This document shows, in pieces, positions 45,388-53,698 of a stretch of DNA of 64,000 nt (its first letter is position 1; the number at the start of each line of letters is the position of its first letter). Origin of the DNA: Flavimaricola sp. (GTDB lineage: Bacteria > Pseudomonadota > Alphaproteobacteria > Rhodobacterales > Rhodobacteraceae); the NCBI GenBank assembly GCA_029255105.1, contig JAQWWH010000013.1, positions 32,105-96,104 of the forward strand, read 5' to 3'. A program made the position numbers and the translations under genes. The notes under the pieces were generated by a model. It ran no database searches and was not told the DNA's origin. It worked only from the letters and a program-made list of their open reading frames with translations.

Positions 45388-46938
45388 CTATTCGAAGTAA
45401 GGGACAAGTTCCGGGTGACCCGCAGACAAAGCGATGTCGCCCGCCCTTTCGCGTCTGCGATTGCGCAGCAGGTGATCGGCACCGGCCTGCATGAGGCGCC
45501 GGATGACGTCTTCGTGGCCCGCCCGGGCCGCGACCATGAGTGCGCTTTCTCCCATCCCGTTGCGGTGATCCAGATCGGATCCCGCCACGATCAGCGTCGT
45601 GACAGCGCCAAGATCGCCGGCCTGGGCGGCCACGATCAATGCGGTATTGCCCTGGTCAGTCTGGTCGTCGATCGGGGCGCCGGCCATCATAAGGGGATCG
45701 ACCATGTCGAAATGCCCCGCCGCAAAGGCCGCGAACAAGGGTGATACCCCCGCCGCATCCGCCAGCGCGGGATCAGCCCCGACGCGCAGAAGATAGGCCA
45801 CGTTTTCCCCCCGGCCGGCTGCCGCTGCATGCCAAAGCGGGGACCGGCCCAGATCATCCAGATCGCTGGCACCAGCTCCCAGCGACACCAAACGCGAGAG
45901 GACCCCGACCGAACAGCTCGCCGCGGCCTGGCTAGCAAAGGCCGGAAGCTCCGCGGGGTCCTGATCCGCAGGCTCCAGCACAGTCAGGATTGTCAAGGCT
46001 GCGTCGCATTTGCGACCCGCAAGGGCATGCCACAAGGGGCTCCGGCCCTGCCCGTCCCGATGTACCGGTGATGCCCCCGCCTCAAGAAGCATGTTCACGA
46101 CAGGCGCAGTGCCAGTCGCTGCGGCATGAGCAAGCGCAGACATCCCGGCAGCATCCGTCATGTTGAGGTCCGCGCCCGCGGTCAACAAGGCCTGTGTTAC
46201 CTCTTCGCTGCCTGTCATGGCCGCATGCAGAAGCGCGGACCGACCCTCTGTGTCAGGCGCATCAAGCGGGACGCCCAGTTCGATTTCGTGCAGGGCTGCG
46301 GGCAAGGCGTCGCGCCGCGCCGCCTCGATCAATGCCGTCCAGCCCAATGTATTGGAGAGTTCCGAGGGTTCGAGCGGCGCCGCCACCTCGGCGACAACCT
46401 CGGGTTCGGGGGCGATCTCGGCAAGTGCCTCTCGAACCAGAAGGTCCGCGGCCCTTGGATGTCCCTCTGCAGCGGCCTTTTCGAGCCAGCGCAAGCCTGC
46501 ATCGCGGTCCGCCTCAGTGCCCCGGCCCTCGAGGTAAAGCCGTCCGACGACGAAGGCGGCCTCGGTCATGTCCAGTTCGGCCGCAGCCAGTGTGAGGTCA
46601 AAGGCCATAGCCTCGTCCTGCGTAACCCCGCGCCCGGCCCGGTACAGCGACGCAAGAAGGAACAATGCCTCTGCATCCTGCGCCAGTTCCGGGGCGGCGA
46701 GTAACGCGGCCGCACCTGCGTAATCCTGGCCTCGGACCAGCGCCTCGGCCCGCTCAACTGGCCCTTCGACGACCTGAGGCGCAGGAGCGGCCTCGGGCGC
46801 TGCTTTGGCAGTGGATGCAGGTTCCGCGGCGGGCACCACTTCGGGCCCTGCGGCGACGGTCCCAGTCTGGGCCGAGACAGGTCCGGCCAGCAGCAGGGCT
46901 GCAACAAGAACAAAGGGGCGCGTGTCAAGCCGTGCCAT
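45388..46938 (-). CDS. Exported Sel1- and ankyrin-repeat protein
   Basis: A 516-residue protein with a signal peptide (MARLDTRP, then a hydrophobic core, then VSAQ), an Ala/Pro/Glu-rich linker, Sel1-type helical repeats at about residues 75-160 (LYRAGRGVTQDEA and LYLEGRGTEADRDAG), and several ankyrin repeats from about residue 200 to the end (for example GRSALLHAAMTGSEEVTQALL). It should act in the periplasm as a protein-binding scaffold. It is the last gene of the ccmFGHI operon and overlaps the oxidoreductase gene by 14 nt. ATG 46938 gives a clean signal peptide, unlike the longer frame. A role in assembling the multihaem complex is inferred. Confidence 0.85.
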   Translation of the reverse strand: MARLDTRPFVLVAALLLAGPVSAQTGTVAAGPEVVPAAEPASTAKAAPEAAPAPQVVEGPVERAEALVRGQDYAGAAALLAAPELAQDAEALFLLASLYRAGRGVTQDEAMAFDLTLAAAELDMTEAAFVVGRLYLEGRGTEADRDAGLRWLEKAAAEGHPRAADLLVREALAEIAPEPEVVAEVAAPLEPSELSNTLGWTALIEAARRDALPAALHEIELGVPLDAPDTEGRSALLHAAMTGSEEVTQALLTAGADLNMTDAAGMSALAHAAATGTAPVVNMLLEAGASPVHRDGQGRSPLWHALAGRKCDAALTILTVLEPADQDPAELPAFASQAAASCSVGVLSRLVSLGAGASDLDDLGRSPLWHAAAAGRGENVAYLLRVGADPALADAAGVSPLFAAFAAGHFDMVDPLMMAGAPIDDQTDQGNTALIVAAQAGDLGAVTTLIVAGSDLDHRNGMGESALMVAARAGHEDVIRRLMQAGADHLLRNRRRERAGDIALSAGHPELVPYFE

Positions 46939-48220
46939 ATTTGGTCTCTGTCCGGACACCGGCCTGTTGGAGGAAAGCGGTCGGCAAAATCCCCCCCGCG
47001 CAGACGATGACGATATCGTTGCGCACCCGCTCGGGCGTGCCCTTGTGGTCAAGCAGTACATCCGTTTCCCCGATTTCCTGAACGGTTGAGCTAAAGGCGA
47101 GGCGCAACCGACCGGCCTGGGCCAGCCGTTCGGCCCGATCCCGGTTCTTTGGCTTGCAACGCGAGAATGCCTCGCCGCGATAGGACAGGATAACCTCGGT
47201 TCCCGCCTCGTCGGCGATGCTGCAAGCGGCCTCTATAGCACTGTCCCCGCCGCCCACGACAAGGACATGCATCCCCCGGTACTGTTCGGCGTCGATCAGA
47301 CGGTAGACGACCTTTGACTGGTCTTCGCCCGGCACGCCCAGCTTTCGCGGGGTGCCGCGACGCCCGATGGTCAAAAGGACCGCAGCGGTGTGATAGACCT
47401 CGTCAGGCGTTATGACGCGAAAGCCCGCACCCTCAGGTTCGATCGCGGTAACCTGCGCACCGTGGCGAACGGTTAGCCCGGTATCGGCCACAACACCTTC
47501 CCAAAAGGTCATAAGGGCCTCCTTGCTGGTTTCGCGCAGGTTCACCTTGCCCACAATCGGCAGCTCGGCGGGGGCCGTCATCACAAGTTTGCCGCGTGGA
47601 AAATGCGCAACCGTGCCGCCAAGACTGTCCTGCTCGAGGGTCACGAACGCCAGCCCCGCCTTCATCGCCCCCAGGCTAGCCGACAGACCGGCGGGCCCTG
47701 CCCCGATCACGACCACGTCCAGCGGCGGGCCTTTGCGGTCATTCCGCCTCTTGGCGATCTGTTCCATCGCCTGGCGGCCTTGTTCGATTGCATTGCGGAT
47801 CAGGCCCATGCCCCCCAATTCGCCCGCGATGTATATGCCCGGCACATTGGTCTGAAAGTCTGCTCCGACATCGGGGATATCGACGCCCCGCCGCTCGGTC
47901 CCGAAGACAAGCTCGATGGCCCCGACCGGACAGGCGGCCGCGCATGCGCCGTGGCCGATGCAGTGGGTCGGCTCCAACAATTCCACCTTACCCCGCACCA
48001 TGCCAAGGATATCGCCCTCCGGGCAGGCTGACACACAGGCCCCACAACCGATGCAATCGAACTGACTGATCCTGGGATGAAGCGAGGCAGGTTCGATCAG
48101 CCCGGCAGCCTGAGCTTCGGCCTTGCGGGCCACCGAAAGCTTTTCGCGCCTGCGCGAGACCGAAAGGATTGCAATCCAAAGGAGCACCAATGGGGCGAGG
48201 TAGATCAGATAGACGGCCAA
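46925..48220 (-). CDS. Membrane-anchored FAD/NAD(P) oxidoreductase with two [4Fe-4S] clusters
   Basis: A 431-residue protein. An N-terminal transmembrane helix (about residues 2-20) precedes a ferredoxin domain with CIGCGACVSACP and a second CIGHGACAAACP cluster. A stretch of the type that normally closes such reductases (IYIAGELGGMGLIRNA) comes next, then the FAD motif VVIGAGPAGLSA and the NAD(P) motif VLVVGGGDSAIEAA. There is no redox-active CxxC of thioredoxin reductase. The start is TTG at 48220 with AAGGGGA upstream. It lies in the same operon as the Ccm genes, so it may feed NAD(P)H electrons into the membrane or supply reductant for haem attachment. Partners are not proven. Confidence 0.85.
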   Translation of the reverse strand: MAVYLIYLAPLVLLWIAILSVSRRREKLSVARKAEAQAAGLIEPASLHPRISQFDCIGCGACVSACPEGDILGMVRGKVELLEPTHCIGHGACAAACPVGAIELVFGTERRGVDIPDVGADFQTNVPGIYIAGELGGMGLIRNAIEQGRQAMEQIAKRRNDRKGPPLDVVVIGAGPAGLSASLGAMKAGLAFVTLEQDSLGGTVAHFPRGKLVMTAPAELPIVGKVNLRETSKEALMTFWEGVVADTGLTVRHGAQVTAIEPEGAGFRVITPDEVYHTAAVLLTIGRRGTPRKLGVPGEDQSKVVYRLIDAEQYRGMHVLVVGGGDSAIEAACSIADEAGTEVILSYRGEAFSRCKPKNRDRAERLAQAGRLRLAFSSTVQEIGETDVLLDHKGTPERVRNDIVIVCAGGILPTAFLQQAGVRTETKYGTA

Positions 48221-48242
48221 AACGTGTGTCCCCTTTCGGCCC

Positions 48243-49535
48243 TCAATTCACTGTCAGACCGGCCGAACGGGCCCCATCTTCCACAATACCAAGTTTGCCG
48301 GGATCGGCTGCAAAAACACCTTGCGCGATGCCAAGGGCGGCCGCCGCCGCGTCAGGCTCGCCAAGAACCATCCGCGAGCGGATGAGCTGTGCCCAGCCTT
48401 CGGGATCGTCCGGGTTTTCCTGTAGCCGACCGGCGAGCTGGTCGACCATGCCCCGGATCATCGCCTGGCGGTCTTGCGGATCCATGTCCTGGGCCGCAGC
48501 AATCTGCTCTTGCGTGGGTCCCGCCAGTCCACCCGAAGGCGGCAGGGCCGGAGCAAGCACTGGTGCCGGTGCCGGAACCTGAGCGAGTGAGCTACTCAGA
48601 CCGGCAAGCTGGTCGCCAAGGTCAAAGTTGGTCGCCGCGGCCAGTTCCTCGACCCGCTGGACCAGCCCGGGTACCCAGTCTGCAGAGGGGGACGCGCCGT
48701 CCAGGATGGCCAACCAGGCCGTGATCGCAGCTTCGGGGTCGCCCGCCTGCTCGAGCGCCATTCCCTTGAAGAACCGCGCCCTCGGATCGCCCGGATTAAG
48801 GGCGATCGCCTGATCAAAGGCCTCAACAGCATCAGGGCTGACCATGCCACGGGCCGAGCGGACAAGGGTCTCGCCATAGGCTGACCAGATGTCAGGGTCG
48901 CTTCCATCAAGGGCGACCGCTTGAGCATAGGCGTCAGCCGCATCCGCATAGCGTTCAGTGTTGAAATAGGACCAACCCAACATGCGCCAGCCTTCGGCAT
49001 CCGACGGATCGGCCTCAAGTCGGGCAACAAGTCCCGCGATCATTTCCTCGACGCTACCTGCGGCGGGGGCGGCCGTCCCGTTTTGGTTCACTGCGGCAAC
49101 AGCGGTGGCCTGCCCCGTTCCGGCAGGCAACGCCTGGGACTGAGCGGCGGCTTGCAAGCGCATCTGTGCCGGTTGTGACGGCAGATCGGGGCGGCCCATG
49201 ACGGCATATAGCCCGACAGACCCCACAACGATCCAGCCTCCCAACAGGCCAAGGGCAAGAATGCGCCCGCTGTCCTTGCCATTCGTCAGGGCGGCAGGGG
49301 CGGCTTTGGCGACTTTGAGAACCCGACGCTCGACCTCGCGGCGGGCTTCGTCCCGGTCGGCCTCTGACAGGGCGCCACGGGCGGCATCCGCCTCGATTTC
49401 GGCCAGTTGATCCCGGCTGACCTGCAATACCCTTTCGGCGTCTGATGGCGGCAGGTCCACCCTGCGGATCAACGGTATCGCTAGAATGACCGCTGCAATC
49501 GCCGTCAGAAGTGTGGCCAAAATCCACAGGATCAT
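48243..49535 (-). CDS. ccmI: Cytochrome c biogenesis protein CcmI
   Basis: A 430-residue apocytochrome chaperone of System I. Two transmembrane helices (about residues 1-20 and 92-112) flank a cytoplasmic segment with a leucine-zipper-like region (SDAERVLQVSRDQLAEIEAD), and the periplasmic part holds TPR repeats (GWRMLGWSYFNTERYADAADAYAQAVALD) that grip the apocytochrome tail. The start overlaps the ccmH stop (ATGA), so it belongs to a ccmF-ccmG-ccmH-ccmI operon. Length and layout match Rhodobacter-type CcmI. Confidence 0.93.
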   Translation of the reverse strand: MILWILATLLTAIAAVILAIPLIRRVDLPPSDAERVLQVSRDQLAEIEADAARGALSEADRDEARREVERRVLKVAKAAPAALTNGKDSGRILALGLLGGWIVVGSVGLYAVMGRPDLPSQPAQMRLQAAAQSQALPAGTGQATAVAAVNQNGTAAPAAGSVEEMIAGLVARLEADPSDAEGWRMLGWSYFNTERYADAADAYAQAVALDGSDPDIWSAYGETLVRSARGMVSPDAVEAFDQAIALNPGDPRARFFKGMALEQAGDPEAAITAWLAILDGASPSADWVPGLVQRVEELAAATNFDLGDQLAGLSSSLAQVPAPAPVLAPALPPSGGLAGPTQEQIAAAQDMDPQDRQAMIRGMVDQLAGRLQENPDDPEGWAQLIRSRMVLGEPDAAAAALGIAQGVFAADPGKLGIVEDGARSAGLTVN

Positions 49536-50002
49536 GAAGTTTCCTTTGTTGTCAGTGCCTGCGCGACAAGGGCGCGGTCTTCGTCAGTCATTTCGGGAAG
49601 TGACGGGCCCGTGTTCGGCTCCCGCCAGAACGCCCGAAACCCCAGCCCCGCCGCGGCGAGAATCAAGAGCGGCCCAATCCACAACAGGACTGTCGTTGCC
49701 TGGAACGGCGGCTTGAGGAGAATGAAATTGCCATAGCGTTCGACAAGGAAGGCCATCGCTTCTTCATCGGTGTCCCCTGCAACAAGCCTCTCGCGCAACA
49801 GGACCCGAAGGTCCCGGGCAAGTTCCGCGTTTGAATCGTCAATGCTTTGATTGCGGCAGACCAGGCAGCGCAATCCAGTACTCAGGTCCCGGGCGCGGGC
49901 CTCAAGGGCCGGGTCCGCAAGGATCTCGCTGGCTTCGACGGCATGAGCCGGTGCTGCGGCCAACAGGGCAAGGCTCAGGACCAGGGCGCGGCTCCACCTC
50001 AT
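49532..50002 (-). CDS. ccmH: Cytochrome c biogenesis thioredoxin-like protein CcmH
   Basis: A 156-residue membrane-anchored protein with a signal peptide (ending AHAVEA), the family motif LRCLVCRNQSIDDSNAEL with the redox pair CLVC, and a single C-terminal transmembrane helix around residues 104-125. It reduces apocytochrome cysteines before haem ligation together with CcmF and CcmI. It overlaps ccmG by 4 nt upstream and ccmI by 4 nt downstream. It is the short form, with the TPR part encoded separately as ccmI. Confidence 0.94.
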   Translation of the reverse strand: MRWSRALVLSLALLAAAPAHAVEASEILADPALEARARDLSTGLRCLVCRNQSIDDSNAELARDLRVLLRERLVAGDTDEEAMAFLVERYGNFILLKPPFQATTVLLWIGPLLILAAAGLGFRAFWREPNTGPSLPEMTDEDRALVAQALTTKETS

Positions 50003-50532
50003 GCCTCTTCCTCCAGTTGTGCGATCAGGGGCTGAATGGTGTCTTCCCAGATTTCGGGCGTGATCGGGCCGATGTGGCGATAGCGCAGGCGGCCCTTGGT
50101 ATCGACGACATAGGTCTCGGGCACGCCGGTCACGCCAAGGGCGTCCCCAAGCAAGCCGGCGCTGTCATCCGCTGTGGCGGTATAGGGATCACCGCTGCGG
50201 GTCAGGTACAGTTTGCCAGCCCCCCGGGCGTCTTTCCAGTTCAAGCCATAAAGCGGCACGTCCTGGCTACTCGCCAGGTCAAGCAGGACGGGATGTTCCA
50301 CCCGGCAGACCGAACACCAGGATGCGAAAAAGTTGATAAGGCTGACCTGCCCTTCCAGATCGGCACTGGTGAACCCTTCGCCCCGGCCCGTCATGGGGGG
50401 CTGTTCAAAGACCGGAAGCGGCCGGTCAAGGTAGCCGACCCGGGCCTCTTCGCCGGACTGGGACATCCCCATGACAAACGCCATGGACAGGGCCGCAAAA
50501 CCGACGAGAGGCGCAATGGTCAGAACCTGCAT
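49999..50532 (-). CDS. ccmG: Thiol:disulfide interchange protein CcmG (DsbE)
   Basis: A 177-residue periplasmic thioredoxin-fold protein tethered by an N-terminal helix (about residues 6-22). The active site is SWCSVCRVEHP, with the redox pair CSVC, followed by the cis-Pro region GVPETYVVD. It reduces disulfides in apocytochromes or CcmH. ATG 50532 lies 3 nt after the ccmF stop. All features match the DsbE/CcmG family. Confidence 0.94.
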   Translation of the reverse strand: MQVLTIAPLVGFAALSMAFVMGMSQSGEEARVGYLDRPLPVFEQPPMTGRGEGFTSADLEGQVSLINFFASWCSVCRVEHPVLLDLASSQDVPLYGLNWKDARGAGKLYLTRSGDPYTATADDSAGLLGDALGVTGVPETYVVDTKGRLRYRHIGPITPEIWEDTIQPLIAQLEEEA

Positions 50533-50535
50533 TGA

Positions 50536-52515
50536 TCAGGTTCCCGCAACCAGAGCCGTCACCGGACGCTGCGCGGGGGTGCCAAGGCGGAACCGGCGGT
50601 CCGACAGGGAAACGAAACCGCCCAAAGACATCACGAGTGGCCCTATCCAGATCAGCAGGACAAAGGGATGCCAGTAGCCCCTCACGGTCCAGGTACCGCC
50701 AACGCCGGGATCGCCCATCGCCAGATACAGGTTCGACAGGCCGCGATACTGGATCGCCGCTTCGGTCGTCAGGCGGCCCGATCCGGTAAAGAAGCGACGT
50801 TCCGGCGTCATCTCTGCAACTGTTCGTCCGTCCTTGATGACGACAAAGGTCCCCCGCTCGGCCTCGAAGTTGGGGCCCTGGTAGACCTGCACCCGATCAA
50901 GCCGAAGCTCGTAACCGCTCAGGCTGATATGCTCGCCCAGGGCAAGGGCGACGATCTGCTCTTCCTGCCAGCTTGTCACGGCGACCATACCCGCCACGGC
51001 CAGCCCGAGGCCTGCGTGAGCCAGGATCATGCCATAGACCGCACGCGGCATGCTGAAGGCCATGGCAATAGAGCGCGCCAGAGGTACCCGAAACAGGTTC
51101 ACACGGCTGACCCAATAGGCGATCGACCCAAACACCAGCCAGGCCGCAAGACCCAGCCCGAACGCGGCCCCAAGGTGCCCCAGCCCGCCAAAGGCGACCG
51201 TTACGCCCAGAACAAGGGCAACGGGCACGATGGCCCAAAGTCCACGCTTGATTGCCGCTCCGATGCTGTCCCGCTTCCACCGCAGGTTTGTGCCAACCAC
51301 AACCACAAGCATCAGCGGGATCATGATCGGAATGAATGAGCGATTGAAATACGGCGGACCGACCGAGATCCGGTCATCGCCCATCAACTCGATGAACAAT
51401 GGGTAGAACGTTCCGAGGAACACCGTCCCGGTGGCCGTCAGAAGCAGAATGTTGTTCAGGATCAACCCGCCTTCCCGGCTGACCGGGGCGAACAGGACCG
51501 GATGGGTGAACTGCTTCGCCCGGATCGAGAAAAGCGTCAACGCACCCCCGGTTGCTGCGACCAGGATCATCAAGACCCCGATCCCGCGCGACGGGTCAGC
51601 CGCAAAGGAATGGACGCTCGTCAACAGACCCGAACGCACAAGGAATGTGCCGACGAGGCTTAGTGAGAAAGTGAGGATCGCCAGCAGCAACGTCCAGACC
51701 ACAAGGGCCCCGCGCCGTTCCACCACCAAGGCCGAATGCAGTAGCGCCGTTCCGACCAGCCAGGGCATGAAGGACGCGTTCTCAACAGGGTCCCAGAACC
51801 ACCAGCCGCCCCATCCCAGTTCGTAATAGGCCCAATAGCTGCCAAGCGTGATCCCGATTGTCAAAAAGCACCACGCAGCGAGAATCCATGGACGGACAAA
51901 GCGGGCCCAACTTGCCTCGACACGGCCCTCGATCAACGCGGCAACGGCAAAGGCAAAAACCACCGAAAATCCAACATAGCCAAGATACAAAAAGGGCGGA
52001 TGAATCGCCAAACCAATATCTTGAAGCAGAGGATTAAGCTCTTGCCCTTCGACCGCAGCGGGCCAAAGCCTGGCAAATGGATTGGACGTGAACAGCATAA
52101 GCCCTAGAAAAGACGCCGAAATGAGCGATTGAATTCCAAGAACCCGCGCCTTCAATGTTGGCGGAAGGCTGTTACCACCAAGCGCGATTGAAGAGCCGAA
52201 AAGAACAAGAATCAGGATCCACAAAAGCAAGGAGCCTTCGTGATTCCCCCAAACGCCGGTGATACGGTAAAGCAGCGGCATCGATGTGTTGGAATTTGTC
52301 GCCACCAACAGGACAGAGAAGTCCGACTGCACGAAAGCTACTGTCAGGCAGGCAAAGGCGACAATAATCAGCAGGCCCTGCATCAGCATCCCCGCCGATG
52401 CGACCGTCATGAAGGGCAGATGCCTGTAGTGCGCGCCGGCCAAGCCACAAAAGCCACTTGCCAGCGCAATTATCAAAGAGAGAGATATCGTAAAGGTACC
52501 AAGCTCTGCTTCCAA
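50536..52515 (-). CDS. ccmF: Cytochrome c haem lyase subunit CcmF
   Basis: A 659-residue polytopic membrane protein that attaches haem to CxxCH cysteines. The tryptophan-rich haem-handling motif is present (GWGGWWFWDPVENASFMPWL), along with conserved His residues in loops (GNHEGSLLLW, LLHSALVVERRG, HPVLF) and about 14 helices. The start is TTG at 52515, preceded by GGGAG at the right distance; it gives the family-like N-terminus ELGTFTISLSL, and no ATG does so. CcmA-E are not in the window, so this is either part of the only ccm set or a dedicated second lyase, as with NrfEFG. It diverges from the cytochrome b-like gene. Confidence 0.94.
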   Translation of the reverse strand: MEAELGTFTISLSLIIALASGFCGLAGAHYRHLPFMTVASAGMLMQGLLIIVAFACLTVAFVQSDFSVLLVATNSNTSMPLLYRITGVWGNHEGSLLLWILILVLFGSSIALGGNSLPPTLKARVLGIQSLISASFLGLMLFTSNPFARLWPAAVEGQELNPLLQDIGLAIHPPFLYLGYVGFSVVFAFAVAALIEGRVEASWARFVRPWILAAWCFLTIGITLGSYWAYYELGWGGWWFWDPVENASFMPWLVGTALLHSALVVERRGALVVWTLLLAILTFSLSLVGTFLVRSGLLTSVHSFAADPSRGIGVLMILVAATGGALTLFSIRAKQFTHPVLFAPVSREGGLILNNILLLTATGTVFLGTFYPLFIELMGDDRISVGPPYFNRSFIPIMIPLMLVVVVGTNLRWKRDSIGAAIKRGLWAIVPVALVLGVTVAFGGLGHLGAAFGLGLAAWLVFGSIAYWVSRVNLFRVPLARSIAMAFSMPRAVYGMILAHAGLGLAVAGMVAVTSWQEEQIVALALGEHISLSGYELRLDRVQVYQGPNFEAERGTFVVIKDGRTVAEMTPERRFFTGSGRLTTEAAIQYRGLSNLYLAMGDPGVGGTWTVRGYWHPFVLLIWIGPLVMSLGGFVSLSDRRFRLGTPAQRPVTALVAGT

Positions 52516-52798
52516 ATTAACTACTCCCTCTCACCGATCCCCCACCCCAGGTAGGAGTTACGGCCGAACCGAAAAAATGCGATTTGAACCATCAATACCC
52601 TTGATAAGGTAAGTCCAGCCTGTTGTCTTGATAAAGTCAAGTTTCACCCCGGCGGACAAGCGGTCAACCGCCGGTCTGGATGGATCGTTCTTCTTTAAAC
52701 CAAAGTTTAGGCTATTTGAGATTGAATGGGCTGGATTTGTAGATCTCCCCGATCAAGGATTAACATAATCGACAAGCAGGCAGGTAGAACGCGACCGG
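52516..52798. promoter_or_regulatory. Divergent promoter region between ccmF and the cytochrome b-like gene
   Basis: A 283-bp AT-richer stretch. Two dyads are close together: ATCAA-N5-TTGAT at 52591-52605 and CTTGA-N5-TCAAG at 52627-52641. Both resemble FNR/CRP-family half-sites but with non-standard spacing. They could link expression of the lyase operon and the cytochrome operon to one regulator. Confidence 0.45.
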
Positions 52799-53698
52799 AT
52801 GACATCTCAAACTCCTTTTACTAGCGCCGGATCTCAAACCGTCGTTGCAGCCCCCCGCCGCCGTCCCCGGCGCCCCGGCAGTCTGGACATGTTGATCCTT
52901 GTCCCGATCGGCGCTGTGGTGCTGGGCTATGGCTGGATCAGACGGACCGAGGGCGACATCACCGCCGAGACAGGAACAGGCTATTTCCTTGGGATCGCAG
53001 GCAGTCTTTTGATGCTGACACTGCTGATCTATCCAATGCGCAAGCGGATCCGGTCGTTGCGGTTCCTGGGCAATATTCCCGGCTGGTTCCGTCTCCACAT
53101 GCTTTTGGGCGTTGTGGCCCCGGTCCTTATCATCTTGCACTCCAACTTTAACTTCGGCTCGCTCAACAGCACGGCCGCGATGACAGCCATGCTTATCGTG
53201 GCGGGCAGCGGCTTTGTCGGACGGTTTCTTTACGCCGGCATTCATCGCGGACTTTATGGGCAAAAGCAGACGCTGCGCGACCTGCTTGGCGATATCGAGG
53301 CAATCCGCGAGCGGTCGGAGCTTGCCGCCCCTGATACCGGACTACTTTCGCAGGCGCTTGCCGACTATGAAAGGAGGCGGGTCGACACGATCAGCGGATT
53401 TTGGGGATCGCTGGCCCGGACGTTGACCGGGCCAATCTCACGCCTGACGCTACGGCGTCGGGTTCTTGCTGATCTGGCGAACCAGATGAAGCAGGTCGGT
53501 ACACCTGCGGTTGCCCGACGCCAAGAAATGGTTGAAGTCACCGCCGCTCTCGACCGCTATCTGCGCGCCCTGGGCAAGGCCGAGGCCTTTGTCCTTTATG
53601 AACGCATGTTCGCAGCCTGGCATCTGCTGCATCTGCCACTGTTCGCCGTCCTAGTCTTTGCCGCCATCACCCATGTGGTGGCCGTGCATCTTTACTAG
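52799..53698 (+). CDS. Membrane protein with two His-x13-His pairs, probable di-haem cytochrome b-type electron carrier
   Basis: A 299-residue protein with an Arg/Pro-rich N-terminus and about five transmembrane helices (about residues 30-46, 60-80, 98-118, 125-147 and 275-297). His100 and His114 lie in one helix and His278 and His292 in the last, two pairs with the same 14-residue step, as expected for two b-haems stacked across the membrane in ferric-reductase- or cytochrome-b-like proteins. There is no FAD or NAD domain. A soluble helical region lies between. The 18-haem cytochrome gene starts on the base after its stop, so this protein probably hands electrons to, or takes them from, that cytochrome. 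Family not certain. Confidence 0.7.
   Translation: MTSQTPFTSAGSQTVVAAPRRRPRRPGSLDMLILVPIGAVVLGYGWIRRTEGDITAETGTGYFLGIAGSLLMLTLLIYPMRKRIRSLRFLGNIPGWFRLHMLLGVVAPVLIILHSNFNFGSLNSTAAMTAMLIVAGSGFVGRFLYAGIHRGLYGQKQTLRDLLGDIEAIRERSELAAPDTGLLSQALADYERRRVDTISGFWGSLARTLTGPISRLTLRRRVLADLANQMKQVGTPAVARRQEMVEVTAALDRYLRALGKAEAFVLYERMFAAWHLLHLPLFAVLVFAAITHVVAVHLY

Noticed and set aside
52627..52641. FNR box at CTTGA-N5-TCAAG
   Set aside because: FNR sites need TTGA-N6-TCAA; here the half-sites are five bases apart. I kept it only as an unassigned dyad.
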